Shown here in pieces: positions 18,562 through 25,313 of a stretch of DNA of 53,677 nt (the stretch's first letter is position 1; each line of letters begins with the position of its first letter). Source of the DNA: Polaromonas sp. (GTDB lineage: Bacteria > Pseudomonadota > Gammaproteobacteria > Burkholderiales > Burkholderiaceae). Below the pieces are notes generated by a model. It had not been told where the DNA came from, ran no database searches, and worked only from the letters and a program-made list of their open reading frames with translations. The DNA is taken from NCBI GenBank assembly GCA_013823505.1, contig PNMH01000019.1, forward strand, positions 1 through 53,677, given 5' to 3'. Made by a program: the position numbers and the translations under genes.

Positions 18562-19901
18562 TCGGAGCCTCCTGGCAGGAACAGCGAGGCCGTAGTCGCG
18601 GGGCTGGACGCGAACCAGGCGTGGAAATAGCTGGCTTGCACCGAGCCCGACCGGTACATGGCCTCGCCTGCGCCGCTGGCACCACCGCGCGCAGGTTCGG
18701 TGCGGCGCACCGGCTCCAGCGGGGTCTCGCAGCGCGAGTAGTGAAACGTGTGGCCCCTCAGCGCGCCCGCAGGCAGCGTGAGCCTTTGCGGGCCGAGAGC
18801 GGCCAGGCGCTTCTGCATGGTCACGGTACCGGGCAACACGCCCCACATCGCATGGCTCTCGCCCTCGAGCGTCACCAAGGTGTCGAACAACAGCATCATC
18901 CCGCCGCACTCCGCCCACAACGGCCGCCCCGCCTTCACATGCGCGCTGAGGCTGGCGCGGCAATGTGTGCTTGCGGATAGCGTGTTCGCGTGCAATTCGG
19001 GATAGCCACCGGGCAACCACACCGCGTCACACGGCGGCAGTGGCTCCTCCGCCAAGGGCGAGAAGAAGACCAGGTCGGCGCCGAGCGCGCGCAACACGTC
19101 CAGGTTGGCGGGGTAAATGAAGCAGAAGGCTGCGTCCTTGGCCACGGCGATGGTCTTGCCGGAGAGCGAAGGCGCTTGCACGGGCTGGACCGCAGGGGCC
19201 TTGAAAGACACCGACCAACGCGCCATCGCCGCAGCGTCCATCTGGCCCAAGGGCGTGGCCGCCAGTGCATCGGCGGCTGCGTCCAGCCGTGCCAGCGCAT
19301 CGGGGATTTCAGACGCCACGGTGAGGCCCAGGTGCCGCTCGGGGAGCGAGAACGCAGCATCGCGCATCACGGCACCCAGAAAATGCGAGTCCGAACGCGT
19401 GCCGTCGCCCACCAACGCGTCCTGCAGCATCTGCGCATGGCGTTCACTGGCCACCCGGTTGGCCAGCACCCCGGCCCAAGGCAAGCCGGGCCGGAAGTGC
19501 TGCAGGCCAAAGGCCAGTGCACCGAAAGTGCCGGCCATGGCCGAAGCGTCGATCACCGCCAGCACCGGCAAACCAAACCGTTGGGCCAGGTCGGCCGCGC
19601 TGGGCTCACCATCAAACAGGCCCATGACGCCTTCCACGACGATCAGGTCGCACTCGCCCGCAGCGGCGTGCAGGCGCGCCCGGGCATCGTCTTCACCGGT
19701 CATCCACAGGTCGAGGTTGTGCACCGGCTGGCCTGTGGCGAGCGCGAGCCAGTGCGGGTCCAGAAAGTCGGGCCCGCACTTGAAAGCCCGCACGCGGCGC
19801 CCAGCCCGCGCGTGCAGGCGAGCCAGCGCAGAAGCCACGGTGGTCTTGCCCTGGCCGGAGGCCGGGGCTGCGACCAGGATGGCTGGGCACATCGCGGTCA
19901 T
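18558..19901 (-). CDS. cobB: Cobyrinate a,c-diamide synthase CobB/CbiA
   Basis: Amidates the a and c side chains of (hydrogeno)cobyrinic acid with glutamine and ATP. The 447-residue protein has an N-terminal P-loop domain (APASGQGKTTVASAL), the DPHWLALATG and VEGVMGLFDG blocks, and a glutamine amidotransferase domain with the nucleophile Cys in WAECGGMMLL. The ATG at 19901 overlaps the btuB stop by four bases; an in-frame Met five codons earlier is less likely. Like CobQ, it needs a finished corrin ring as substrate. Confidence 0.95.
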   Translation of the reverse strand: MTAMCPAILVAAPASGQGKTTVASALARLHARAGRRVRAFKCGPDFLDPHWLALATGQPVHNLDLWMTGEDDARARLHAAAGECDLIVVEGVMGLFDGEPSAADLAQRFGLPVLAVIDASAMAGTFGALAFGLQHFRPGLPWAGVLANRVASERHAQMLQDALVGDGTRSDSHFLGAVMRDAAFSLPERHLGLTVASEIPDALARLDAAADALAATPLGQMDAAAMARWSVSFKAPAVQPVQAPSLSGKTIAVAKDAAFCFIYPANLDVLRALGADLVFFSPLAEEPLPPCDAVWLPGGYPELHANTLSASTHCRASLSAHVKAGRPLWAECGGMMLLFDTLVTLEGESHAMWGVLPGTVTMQKRLAALGPQRLTLPAGALRGHTFHYSRCETPLEPVRRTEPARGGASGAGEAMYRSGSVQASYFHAWFASSPATTASLFLPGGSD

Positions 19902-21730
19902 TTCACCGGTCTCCAATCCAGCGTGACGTAAGCCGCCCGCCCGGGCTGGTTGTAGCCCAGTGCGGTCTCGTACACCTTGTCGGCCAGGTTGTTCAAGCGC
20001 AGGTTGATCGACCAGTCCGGCGCCAGGCGATACCCCGTGTGCAGGTCCAGTGTGGCGAAGCCGGCCAGGCGCTGGGTGTTCGCAGCGTTGTCAAAACGGT
20101 CGGACTGGGCGAGCAGCGAAGCGCCCCAGGTCCAGGCGCCGATGCGGTGGTCAAGGTTCAGGGTGAGCACTTCATCCGAACGGCGCTGCAGTTTCAGGCC
20201 GTTGGTGAGGTTTCGCGCGTCGAGCAGCTCGAGGTTCGCATTCCATGCCCACGCGCCCGCCGAGCCCGTGTAACCCAGCGACCAGCCTTCCATGCGGGCG
20301 CGGGGCACATTGGTCACCACCGGCTGGGTGGTGATGAACCCGCGCACCCGGTTGTCGAACCGGGTGAGCTTCACATCATGCAGGCCGCGGCTGTAGGTGA
20401 GCCCGACTTCACGGTTCTTGCCGCGCTCGGGTTGGGTGCTCGGGTTGCCGTTGAAGGTCGGCGAAACCCAGTACAGCGTGTTGAACGACGGCATCTTGAA
20501 CGACGTGCCATAGGCGACGTGCGGGCGCCAATGCGGCGTGATCTGGTAGCCGTAGCTGGCAAAGCCGGTGGTGGCTCCACCGAACTGCGAATTGCTGTCG
20601 CGTCGCAAGTTGGCCTGCCACAGGTGCTGCCCAGCCTGGCCCTGCACCCCCGCGAAAGCCGCGTTGGTGGTGCGGCTGTTCACCGCATAAGCCTGCGTGC
20701 CCGACACCGCCTCCTTGATCGACTCCAGACCCACGATCACATTGCCGACAGCGGTGTTCCAGTCGTGCTGCAAGGTGGCCTGTGTCTGCGCGGTGTCAAA
20801 GCGCGAAGTGGACGTCGATGTCAGGCTGGTGGCGTCGTCGTCGCTGCGCGCGAGCTTGAATTTCGTGCGCGAATCGGCCGACCACTGTCGCTCCAGACCC
20901 CACGCCGCCACGCGGGTGGTCGCGTCGGTGCGCACCTCGAACGGGTTGAGGCCCTGGTCGTACTCGGTGGTGCCGTTGGCCTGGGTGAACTGCAGGTCTG
21001 TCGACCAGCCGGGGGCCAGTACCCAGCGCATTGAGGCCGAAACGCTGTCCTGATCGAAGCCATCGTCGTCGGGGTTGTGGCCGTTGAACGCCACTTTCGG
21101 ATTGGTCGCCGAAAAGCCGGTCTCGCGCAGCGTGCTGGCGTTGAGCGAGTAAGTGAAGCTGTCGGTGCCGCCACTCAGGCCGGCACTGGCGGCGCGGTGA
21201 CCATGGCTGCCCAGCGTGACGCTCGCGCCGGGGTGAAATCCCTTTGAGCCGCGCTTGGTGAAGATCTGCACCACGCCACCCACCGCATCGCTGCCGTAGA
21301 GCGCGGAGGCCGGGCCCTTGAGCACTTCGATGCGCTCAATGATGCCCAGCGGGATGTTGTCCAGGCTGGCCGAGCCAGCGGTTGAGGAGCCGTAACGAAC
21401 GCCGTCGACCAGCAGCAGCACGTGGCGGGATTCGGTCCCCCGCACGAACAGGCCGGACTGTTTGCCCAGACCACCGTTGGACGACATCTGCAGGCCGGCA
21501 TTGCGTGAGAGCACTTCGGAGAGCGAACGACCAGCCGATCGCTCGAGCACCTCGGCTTCGATCACCACGACGTCGCTGAGCACGGCATCGGTTCGGGTCT
21601 CGACCCGGGTGGCGGTCACCACGGTTTCTTTCAGCAACGCGTAGGTGTCGGTTTGGGCGTGGGAAGGGAAAGTGGCCAGAACGGCCAGCGGCAGCGCGGC
21701 CAGGGGCGCGCGCAGGATGCGGATTTTCAT
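19898..21730 (-). CDS. btuB: TonB-dependent vitamin B12 receptor BtuB
   Basis: A 610-residue outer-membrane receptor. It has a signal peptide (cleavage probably after SHA near residue 25), a TonB box-like ETVVTATR at about 35-42, a plug domain with LFVRGTESRHVLLLVDGVRYG and ALYGSDAVGGVVQIFTKRG, and a beta-barrel ending in the aromatic/hydrophobic strand AAYVTLDWRPVK. BtuB brings cobalamin into the periplasm using TonB energy, handing it to the BtuF encoded downstream. It is the first gene of the operon and is preceded by a B12 riboswitch. Confidence 0.95.
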   Translation of the reverse strand: MKIRILRAPLAALPLAVLATFPSHAQTDTYALLKETVVTATRVETRTDAVLSDVVVIEAEVLERSAGRSLSEVLSRNAGLQMSSNGGLGKQSGLFVRGTESRHVLLLVDGVRYGSSTAGSASLDNIPLGIIERIEVLKGPASALYGSDAVGGVVQIFTKRGSKGFHPGASVTLGSHGHRAASAGLSGGTDSFTYSLNASTLRETGFSATNPKVAFNGHNPDDDGFDQDSVSASMRWVLAPGWSTDLQFTQANGTTEYDQGLNPFEVRTDATTRVAAWGLERQWSADSRTKFKLARSDDDATSLTSTSTSRFDTAQTQATLQHDWNTAVGNVIVGLESIKEAVSGTQAYAVNSRTTNAAFAGVQGQAGQHLWQANLRRDSNSQFGGATTGFASYGYQITPHWRPHVAYGTSFKMPSFNTLYWVSPTFNGNPSTQPERGKNREVGLTYSRGLHDVKLTRFDNRVRGFITTQPVVTNVPRARMEGWSLGYTGSAGAWAWNANLELLDARNLTNGLKLQRRSDEVLTLNLDHRIGAWTWGASLLAQSDRFDNAANTQRLAGFATLDLHTGYRLAPDWSINLRLNNLADKVYETALGYNQPGRAAYVTLDWRPVK

Positions 21731-21791
21731 GATGAAGAAACAAGAGACAAAGCCCTCACCGCCTTCCCCGACGGTGCATGAGCGTCACGAC

Positions 21792-21815
21792 GGTGCGCCT
21801 GTTGCCAGACGCACC
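21792..21815 (-). promoter_or_regulatory. Hairpin in the riboswitch expression platform
   Basis: Just downstream of the aptamer, the transcript can fold GGTGCGTCTG with CAGGCGCACC: a 10-bp stem (one G-U pair) capped by a GCAA tetraloop of the stable GNRA type. No U-run follows, so it is not a standard intrinsic terminator. It may take part in switching or Rho-dependent control. Confidence 0.55.
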
Positions 21816-21822
21816 ACCACCT

Positions 21823-22045
21823 TGTTGGCCGGTATCCGGGCTGACAGAACAACCTTCATCGCCTTCCCAGACAACAACGTGTGTCGTCCAGTGGCTGCTT
21901 GATGAAAGCGGAGTGGCCCGATCTGCGTCGGGTCTCTCGTCTGCTTACCGTTGCGGGGGCAGCGCAGGTTAGGTTCGTCCTTTTGGATTCGCCCTCCTGC
22001 TTCCCGTTGAACTGCGGCATGTGAACCACACCGCGAGCACCAACA
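21823..22045 (-). promoter_or_regulatory. Cobalamin (B12) riboswitch upstream of btuB
   Basis: On the minus strand the conserved blocks appear in order: GGTGCTCG at the 5' side, AACGGGAAGC, GCCCCCGCAACGGTAAGC, the B12 box GCCACTGG (21888-21895), GGGAAGGCGATGAAGG and GTCAGCCCGGATACCGGCC at the 3' side. The ends pair as P1 (TGTTGG with CCAACA, bases 22040-22045 and 21823-21828). B12 binding should reduce expression of btuB and the whole downstream operon. Confidence 0.95.
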
Positions 22046-22051
22046 GGCGGC

Positions 22052-22057
22052 ATTCTA
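22052..22057 (-). promoter_or_regulatory. Candidate -10 box of the btuB-cob operon
   Basis: TAGAAT on the minus strand. A start seven bases downstream falls at about 22045, exactly where the riboswitch P1 stem begins. The -35 (TTGGCC, about 15-16 bases upstream) is weak. Confidence 0.45.
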
Positions 22058-22109
22058 AGCCGCGCTCGCCTGGGCCAACCCTACAATGTGAAAACTGCGA
22101 GTCCCCACC

Positions 22110-22358
22110 ATGGCCGATCCCAAGCACCTTGACCAGATCACCGAACGTGTCGAACGCCTGCTGTTGCGACACGAAGAACTGCAGCGCACCAACGCCCTGC
22201 TGGTCGAGCAGGTGCACACCTTGCAAGCCGAGCGCGACTCGCTCAAATCCCGCCTCATGGCTGCGCGCGCGCGCATTGACGCACTGCTCGAACGGCTGAC
22301 GCCCAGCCAGGTCGACACCGCACGCTCGCCGTCCGATGCCCACAAGGACCACTCGTGA
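22110..22358 (+). CDS. ZapB-like cell-division coiled-coil protein (DUF904/TIGR02449 type)
   Basis: An 82-residue protein that is almost entirely coiled coil, with leucine heptads from LDQITERVERLLLRHEELQ to about residue 65 and a polar tail. It resembles the short proteins encoded just before zapA in beta- and gammaproteobacteria and named ZapB-like or TIGR02449. ZapB bundles with ZapA at the Z-ring, so a division role is reasonable but not proved by sequence. A TACAAT box at 22082-22087 could be its -10. The stop overlaps the GTG start of zapA as GTGA. Confidence 0.82.
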   Translation: MADPKHLDQITERVERLLLRHEELQRTNALLVEQVHTLQAERDSLKSRLMAARARIDALLERLTPSQVDTARSPSDAHKDHS

Positions 22359-22753
22359 ACAAGCCTGGCAGCAAACAGATCGAAGTTCAGATCATGGGCC
22401 AGAGCTACCTGCTCTCGTGCCCGCCCGGTGGTGAGTCTTCGTTGCTCGACGCAGTGGAACGTGTGGACACCGCCATGTGCCGCATCCGCGATGCGGGCAA
22501 GGTCAAGGCGCGTGACCGCATCGCGGTGCTCGCCTCACTCAACCTCGCCTTCGAACTCTCGCAAAAGGAAGCCGAACGGCTGGAGGCCGAGAGCTTCCAG
22601 GCCTCGTCGTTCGGCCAGGCAGACAACAGCGCGTTTGCCGAAGCGGGTGGTGCGTTTGATCACGATCCGCTGGACCCGCACACCCAGGCGCGGGTGGACG
22701 AACTCATGCGCCGGCTGGACCAGACGCTCGACAAAGACGGCCGCCTGCTCTGA
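22355..22753 (+). CDS. zapA: Cell division protein ZapA
   Basis: A 132-residue FtsZ-bundling protein with the ZapA signature: an N-terminal globular part KQIEVQIMGQSYLLSCPPGG and LLDAVERVDTAMCRIRDAGK, then RDRIAVLASLNLAFEL leading into a coiled coil. It stabilises the Z-ring as a tetramer. It starts at a GTG that overlaps the upstream stop (GTGA), which indicates translational coupling. It is followed by 6S RNA, the same order as E. coli zapA-ssrS. Confidence 0.93.
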   Translation: MNKPGSKQIEVQIMGQSYLLSCPPGGESSLLDAVERVDTAMCRIRDAGKVKARDRIAVLASLNLAFELSQKEAERLEAESFQASSFGQADNSAFAEAGGAFDHDPLDPHTQARVDELMRRLDQTLDKDGRLL

Positions 22754-22835
22754 CCTCGTCGAGCGCGCATCGACACCGTCCGTCACTGCGACTTCTTTTC
22801 TTTTCCCTCAGCCCGCACGGGCCTCACGCAGCACC

Positions 22836-22841
22836 TACAAT
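22836..22841 (+). promoter_or_regulatory. Candidate -10 box of 6S RNA
   Basis: TACAAT, seven bases before the 5' end of the folded 6S RNA. No good -35 hexamer was found 17 bases upstream. Confidence 0.55.
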
Positions 22842-22847
22842 TTCGTT

Positions 22848-23018
22848 GTCTGCAGTGCGTGCCGGGCTTTATATTTCCTTGATCCAATGCTCTTAGAGCC
22901 CGGGCTTGGTACATTGCGTGGCTGGCGTGAGCGTCTCGCGTCAGACGATCCCGAAGCCACGCTGCCCTTGCCCACCTGAACCCAGGTTCAGGATGCCGGT
23001 CCGGCTGCACTTGCAGAC
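22848..23018 (+). ncRNA. ssrS: 6S RNA
   Basis: 6S RNA binds RNA polymerase holoenzyme by mimicking an open promoter and represses many sigma-70 promoters in stationary phase. The ends pair: GTCTGCAGTGCGTGCCGG at the 5' end matches CCGGCTGCACTTGCAGAC at the 3' end, with small bulges. Between them are further pairing arms (GCCCGGGC-type and TGGCGTGAGC...) and an unpaired, AT-rich central segment near TTTATATTTCCTTGATC. The length of about 171 bases and the position right after zapA both fit ssrS. Exact ends are estimated from the pairing. Confidence 0.88.
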
Positions 23019-23025
23019 ACCTTTC

Positions 23026-23841
23026 ATGCTTCTCTCCCCCCTGTTGATTGTTGAATTGGCCGTGCTCGGTCTGGGCACCGGCTTTCTCGCCGGGTTGTTG
23101 GGCATCGGTGGCGGCATGCTCATGGTGCCCTTCATCACCTTCATCCTCTCGGCCCAGGGTGTGGAGGCCGACCTCGCGGTCAAGATGGCCATCGCCACCT
23201 CCATGGCCACCATCATCTTCACGTCCATCTCCAGCGTTCGCGCGCAGCACAAACGCGGCGCCGTGCGCTGGGACATTGTCAAAGGCCTCGCGCCCGGCAT
23301 CGTGCTGGGATCGATGATTGCGAGCCTGGGTGTGTTTGCCCTGCTCAAAGGCAGCTGGCTCGCGTTCTTCTTCGCCGGCTTCGTGAGCTTCTCAGCCACG
23401 CAGATGCTGCTCGACAAAAAAACCAAACCCACGCGCACGATTCCAGGCACACCAGGCCTCATCGGCGCCGGTGGTGTGATCGGGTTTTTGTCCGGCCTCG
23501 TGGGCGCCGGTGGCGGCTTCGTCAGTGTGCCCTTCATGACCTGGTGCAACGTGGCCATTCACAACGCAGTCGCCACCAGCGCAGCGCTGGGTTTTCCGAT
23601 TGCGCTGGCCAATGCGGCGGGATACATCGTGGCCGGGCAAAACGTGCAGGACTTGCCGGCAGGCGCCGTGGGCTACATCTACCTGCCTGCGCTGGTGGTG
23701 ATCGCGTGTGTGAGCGTGTTGATGGCGCCGCTGGGCGTGAAGGCGGCGCACGCGCTGCCTGTGAAATCGCTCAAACGCGTGTTCGCCGGGCTTCTCTACA
23801 TGCTGGCGGTGTACATGTTCTACAAAGGCATCACGGCCTAG
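23026..23841 (+). CDS. TauE/SafE family sulfite/anion exporter-like permease
   Basis: A 271-residue inner-membrane protein with about eight hydrophobic helices and two related halves, each with the family's glycine motif (GFLAGLLGIGGGMLMVP at about 18-34 and GFLSGLVGAGGGFVSVP near the middle). TauE/SafE proteins move sulfite, sulfoacetate or other sulfur anions; the substrate is not readable here. The ATG lies only about seven bases after the end of 6S RNA, with no clear ribosome-binding site apart from 6S sequence, so translation may depend on a longer read-through transcript or on a leaderless-like mode. Confidence 0.88.
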   Translation: MLLSPLLIVELAVLGLGTGFLAGLLGIGGGMLMVPFITFILSAQGVEADLAVKMAIATSMATIIFTSISSVRAQHKRGAVRWDIVKGLAPGIVLGSMIASLGVFALLKGSWLAFFFAGFVSFSATQMLLDKKTKPTRTIPGTPGLIGAGGVIGFLSGLVGAGGGFVSVPFMTWCNVAIHNAVATSAALGFPIALANAAGYIVAGQNVQDLPAGAVGYIYLPALVVIACVSVLMAPLGVKAAHALPVKSLKRVFAGLLYMLAVYMFYKGITA

Positions 23842-23921
23842 GGGAGGAGCCCCACGCTCCACCGCCGCGCGGATCACTGCCCCCAAGGGAGCCGATCCGG
23901 CTGGTCGGCCCGGCGGCGGGC
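23842..23921. other. GC-rich spacer between tauE-like gene and rraA, possibly a dispersed repeat
   Basis: This convergent spacer holds CACTGCCCCCAAGGGAGC and GGCCCGGCGGCGGGCC, with short inverted repeats such as GCCGATCCGGC. The pattern resembles GC-rich extragenic repeats that I recall from Comamonadaceae. Whether it is repeated in this genome cannot be seen here. Confidence 0.3.
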
Positions 23922-24422
23922 CTACAACGCGCGGTCTGCGACCACGATGCCATCCTCGTCGGCATAGAGCCAGTCGCCCGGCCTCACCCACACGCCCTGG
24001 ATCTGCACGGCCACATCGCGCTGTCCCTCGTTGCGCTTTTCAGTGGGCAGCGGCATGGCGGCCAATGCGCGAATACCGGTGTTGCTGACTGCCAGCTCGG
24101 CCACATCGCGCACACAGCCATCGATCACCACACCGGCCCAGCCGTTGCGTGCGGCGGCCGCTGCCAGGTTGCCGCCGAGCAGCGCGCGCCGCAACGAGCC
24201 ACCACCATCCACCACGAGCACGCGCCCTTCGCCCGCGCTGTCCACGGCAGCCTTCACGAGCGAGTTGTCCTCGAAGCATTTCACGGTGACCACCGGACCG
24301 CAAAACCGCGGCACCGCGCCGAAATCGCGGAACACTGGTGGCAGCACGCGAAACGCGCCGGAGCCATCGTTCTTGTGGGCATCGCAGAGGTCACAGGTGG
24401 CAATCGCAGGTGTGTGGGTCAT
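23922..24422 (-). CDS. rraA: RraA family protein (RNase E activity regulator / HMG aldolase-like)
   Basis: A 166-residue protein of the RraA fold. It has GGNLAAAAARNGWAGVVIDG (about 83-102) and CVRDVAEL with Arg105-Asp106, the residues that bind Mg-substrate in 4-hydroxy-4-methyl-2-oxoglutarate aldolases. E. coli RraA shares the fold and inhibits RNase E without aldolase activity, so both functions remain possible. The length and the C-terminal part (GDWLYADEDGIVV) match proteins annotated RraA. It stands alone, divergent from the H1-like gene. Confidence 0.88.
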   Translation of the reverse strand: MTHTPAIATCDLCDAHKNDGSGAFRVLPPVFRDFGAVPRFCGPVVTVKCFEDNSLVKAAVDSAGEGRVLVVDGGGSLRRALLGGNLAAAAARNGWAGVVIDGCVRDVAELAVSNTGIRALAAMPLPTEKRNEGQRDVAVQIQGVWVRPGDWLYADEDGIVVADRAL

Positions 24423-24692
24423 GGTGGATCCTGTCGAAAATGGGTGAGCGCACAGTGAGCAAGGCAGCGCCGCATTGGAGCAGATGCGCCCGCAAGCCCC
24501 GCCGCGCTTGGCTCCGCGCGCGGCGAAGTGTTGTTTTCCTCGCCAAAAAGCCGCGTTTCCCCTCTGAAAACGGAGAAAAAACCGCGTTGCCCACCTTGGA
24601 TTGCACAGGCAACTCCTTTAGCATCCGAGACACCAGTGTGAAAGCGCGTTTTCCGCTGGGGAAAAAGTCAACTTCTAGAAGGAAATTCAACC
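24423..24692. other. Regulatory spacer between rraA and the H1-like gene
   Basis: No gene is supported. From about 24530 the sequence is less GC-rich than the rest of the window, with A-runs and T-runs around AAAACGGAGAAAAAA. The palindrome CTTCTAGAAG (24671-24680) lies just before the ribosome-binding site AAGGAAA of the next gene. No confident -35/-10 pair was found. Confidence 0.5.
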
Positions 24693-25175
24693 ATGGCAAC
24701 TGCGAAAAAAGCTCCCGCTAAAAAAGCGGCTCCGGCCAAGAAGGCTGCTGCTCCGGCAAAGAAGGCCGCTCCGGCCAAGAAAGCCGCGGCACCTGCCAAG
24801 AAGGCTGCTCCTGCGAAGAAAGCTGCTCCAGCCAAAAAGGCCGCTCCGGCCAAGAAGGCCGCTCCAGCCAAAAAAGCTGCACCCGCCAAGAAGGTCGCCG
24901 CCAAGAAAGCCGCTCCAGCCAAGAAGCGCACACCCAACGCCGCGTTCATGAAAGCGCTGACCCCCAGCGCCGCCCTGGCCGCCATCGTGGGTGCCAGCCC
25001 CCTGCCGCGCACCGAAGTCACCAAGAAGATCTGGGACTACATCAAGAAGAACAAGCTGCAGGACTCGGTCAACCGTCGCATGATCAATGCCGACGCCAAG
25101 CTCAAGGAAATCTTCAAGAAGGCCCAGGCCTCCATGTTCGAAATGACCAAGCTGGTCAACGACCACCTGAAGTGA
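24693..25175 (+). CDS. Histone H1-like protein with C-terminal SWIB/MDM2 domain
   Basis: A 160-residue, very basic protein. Residues 1 to about 78 are repeats of PAKKAA(P/A) type, like the tails of eukaryotic H1 and of bacterial AlgP or BpH1, and should bind DNA without sequence preference. Residues about 83-160 (NAAFMKALTPSAALAAIVGA, ... EVTKKIWDYIKKNKLQD) form a SWIB/MDM2-type domain, as in chlamydial and betaproteobacterial SWIB proteins. It is probably an abundant nucleoid-associated protein. It has its own strong ribosome-binding site and terminator, so it is monocistronic. Confidence 0.9.
   Translation: MATAKKAPAKKAAPAKKAAAPAKKAAPAKKAAAPAKKAAPAKKAAPAKKAAPAKKAAPAKKAAPAKKVAAKKAAPAKKRTPNAAFMKALTPSAALAAIVGASPLPRTEVTKKIWDYIKKNKLQDSVNRRMINADAKLKEIFKKAQASMFEMTKLVNDHLK
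24705..24930 (+). repeat. Coding repeats for the Lys/Ala/Pro tail
   Basis: Imperfect repeats of 15 to 18 bases such as GCTCCGGCCAAGAAGGCC encode the PAKKAA units of the H1-like protein. Such tracts change length easily by slippage or recombination between strains. Confidence 0.85.
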
Positions 25176-25209
25176 TCCCCGCTTTCGCACCCTGCGGGGT
25201 GTGACCCCC

Positions 25210-25244
25210 AGTGAAGCCGACGCAAGTCGGCTTCACTGTTTTTG
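25210..25244 (+). terminator. Intrinsic terminator of the H1-like gene
   Basis: CAGTGAAGCCGAC and GTCGGCTTCACTG form a perfect 13-bp stem with a GCAA tetraloop, followed directly by TTTTT. It lies 35 bases after the stop codon. Confidence 0.95.
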
Positions 25245-25313
25245 GCGTTCGCGCAATCCGGATTGAAGGTCAATTGTGAGAAACTGCAACGCAATTCGCA
25301 TACCCCCACCGGC

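Noticed and set aside
22810..22822. GCCCGCACGGGC as a terminator after zapA
   Set aside because: The stem is only five pairs and no T-run follows.
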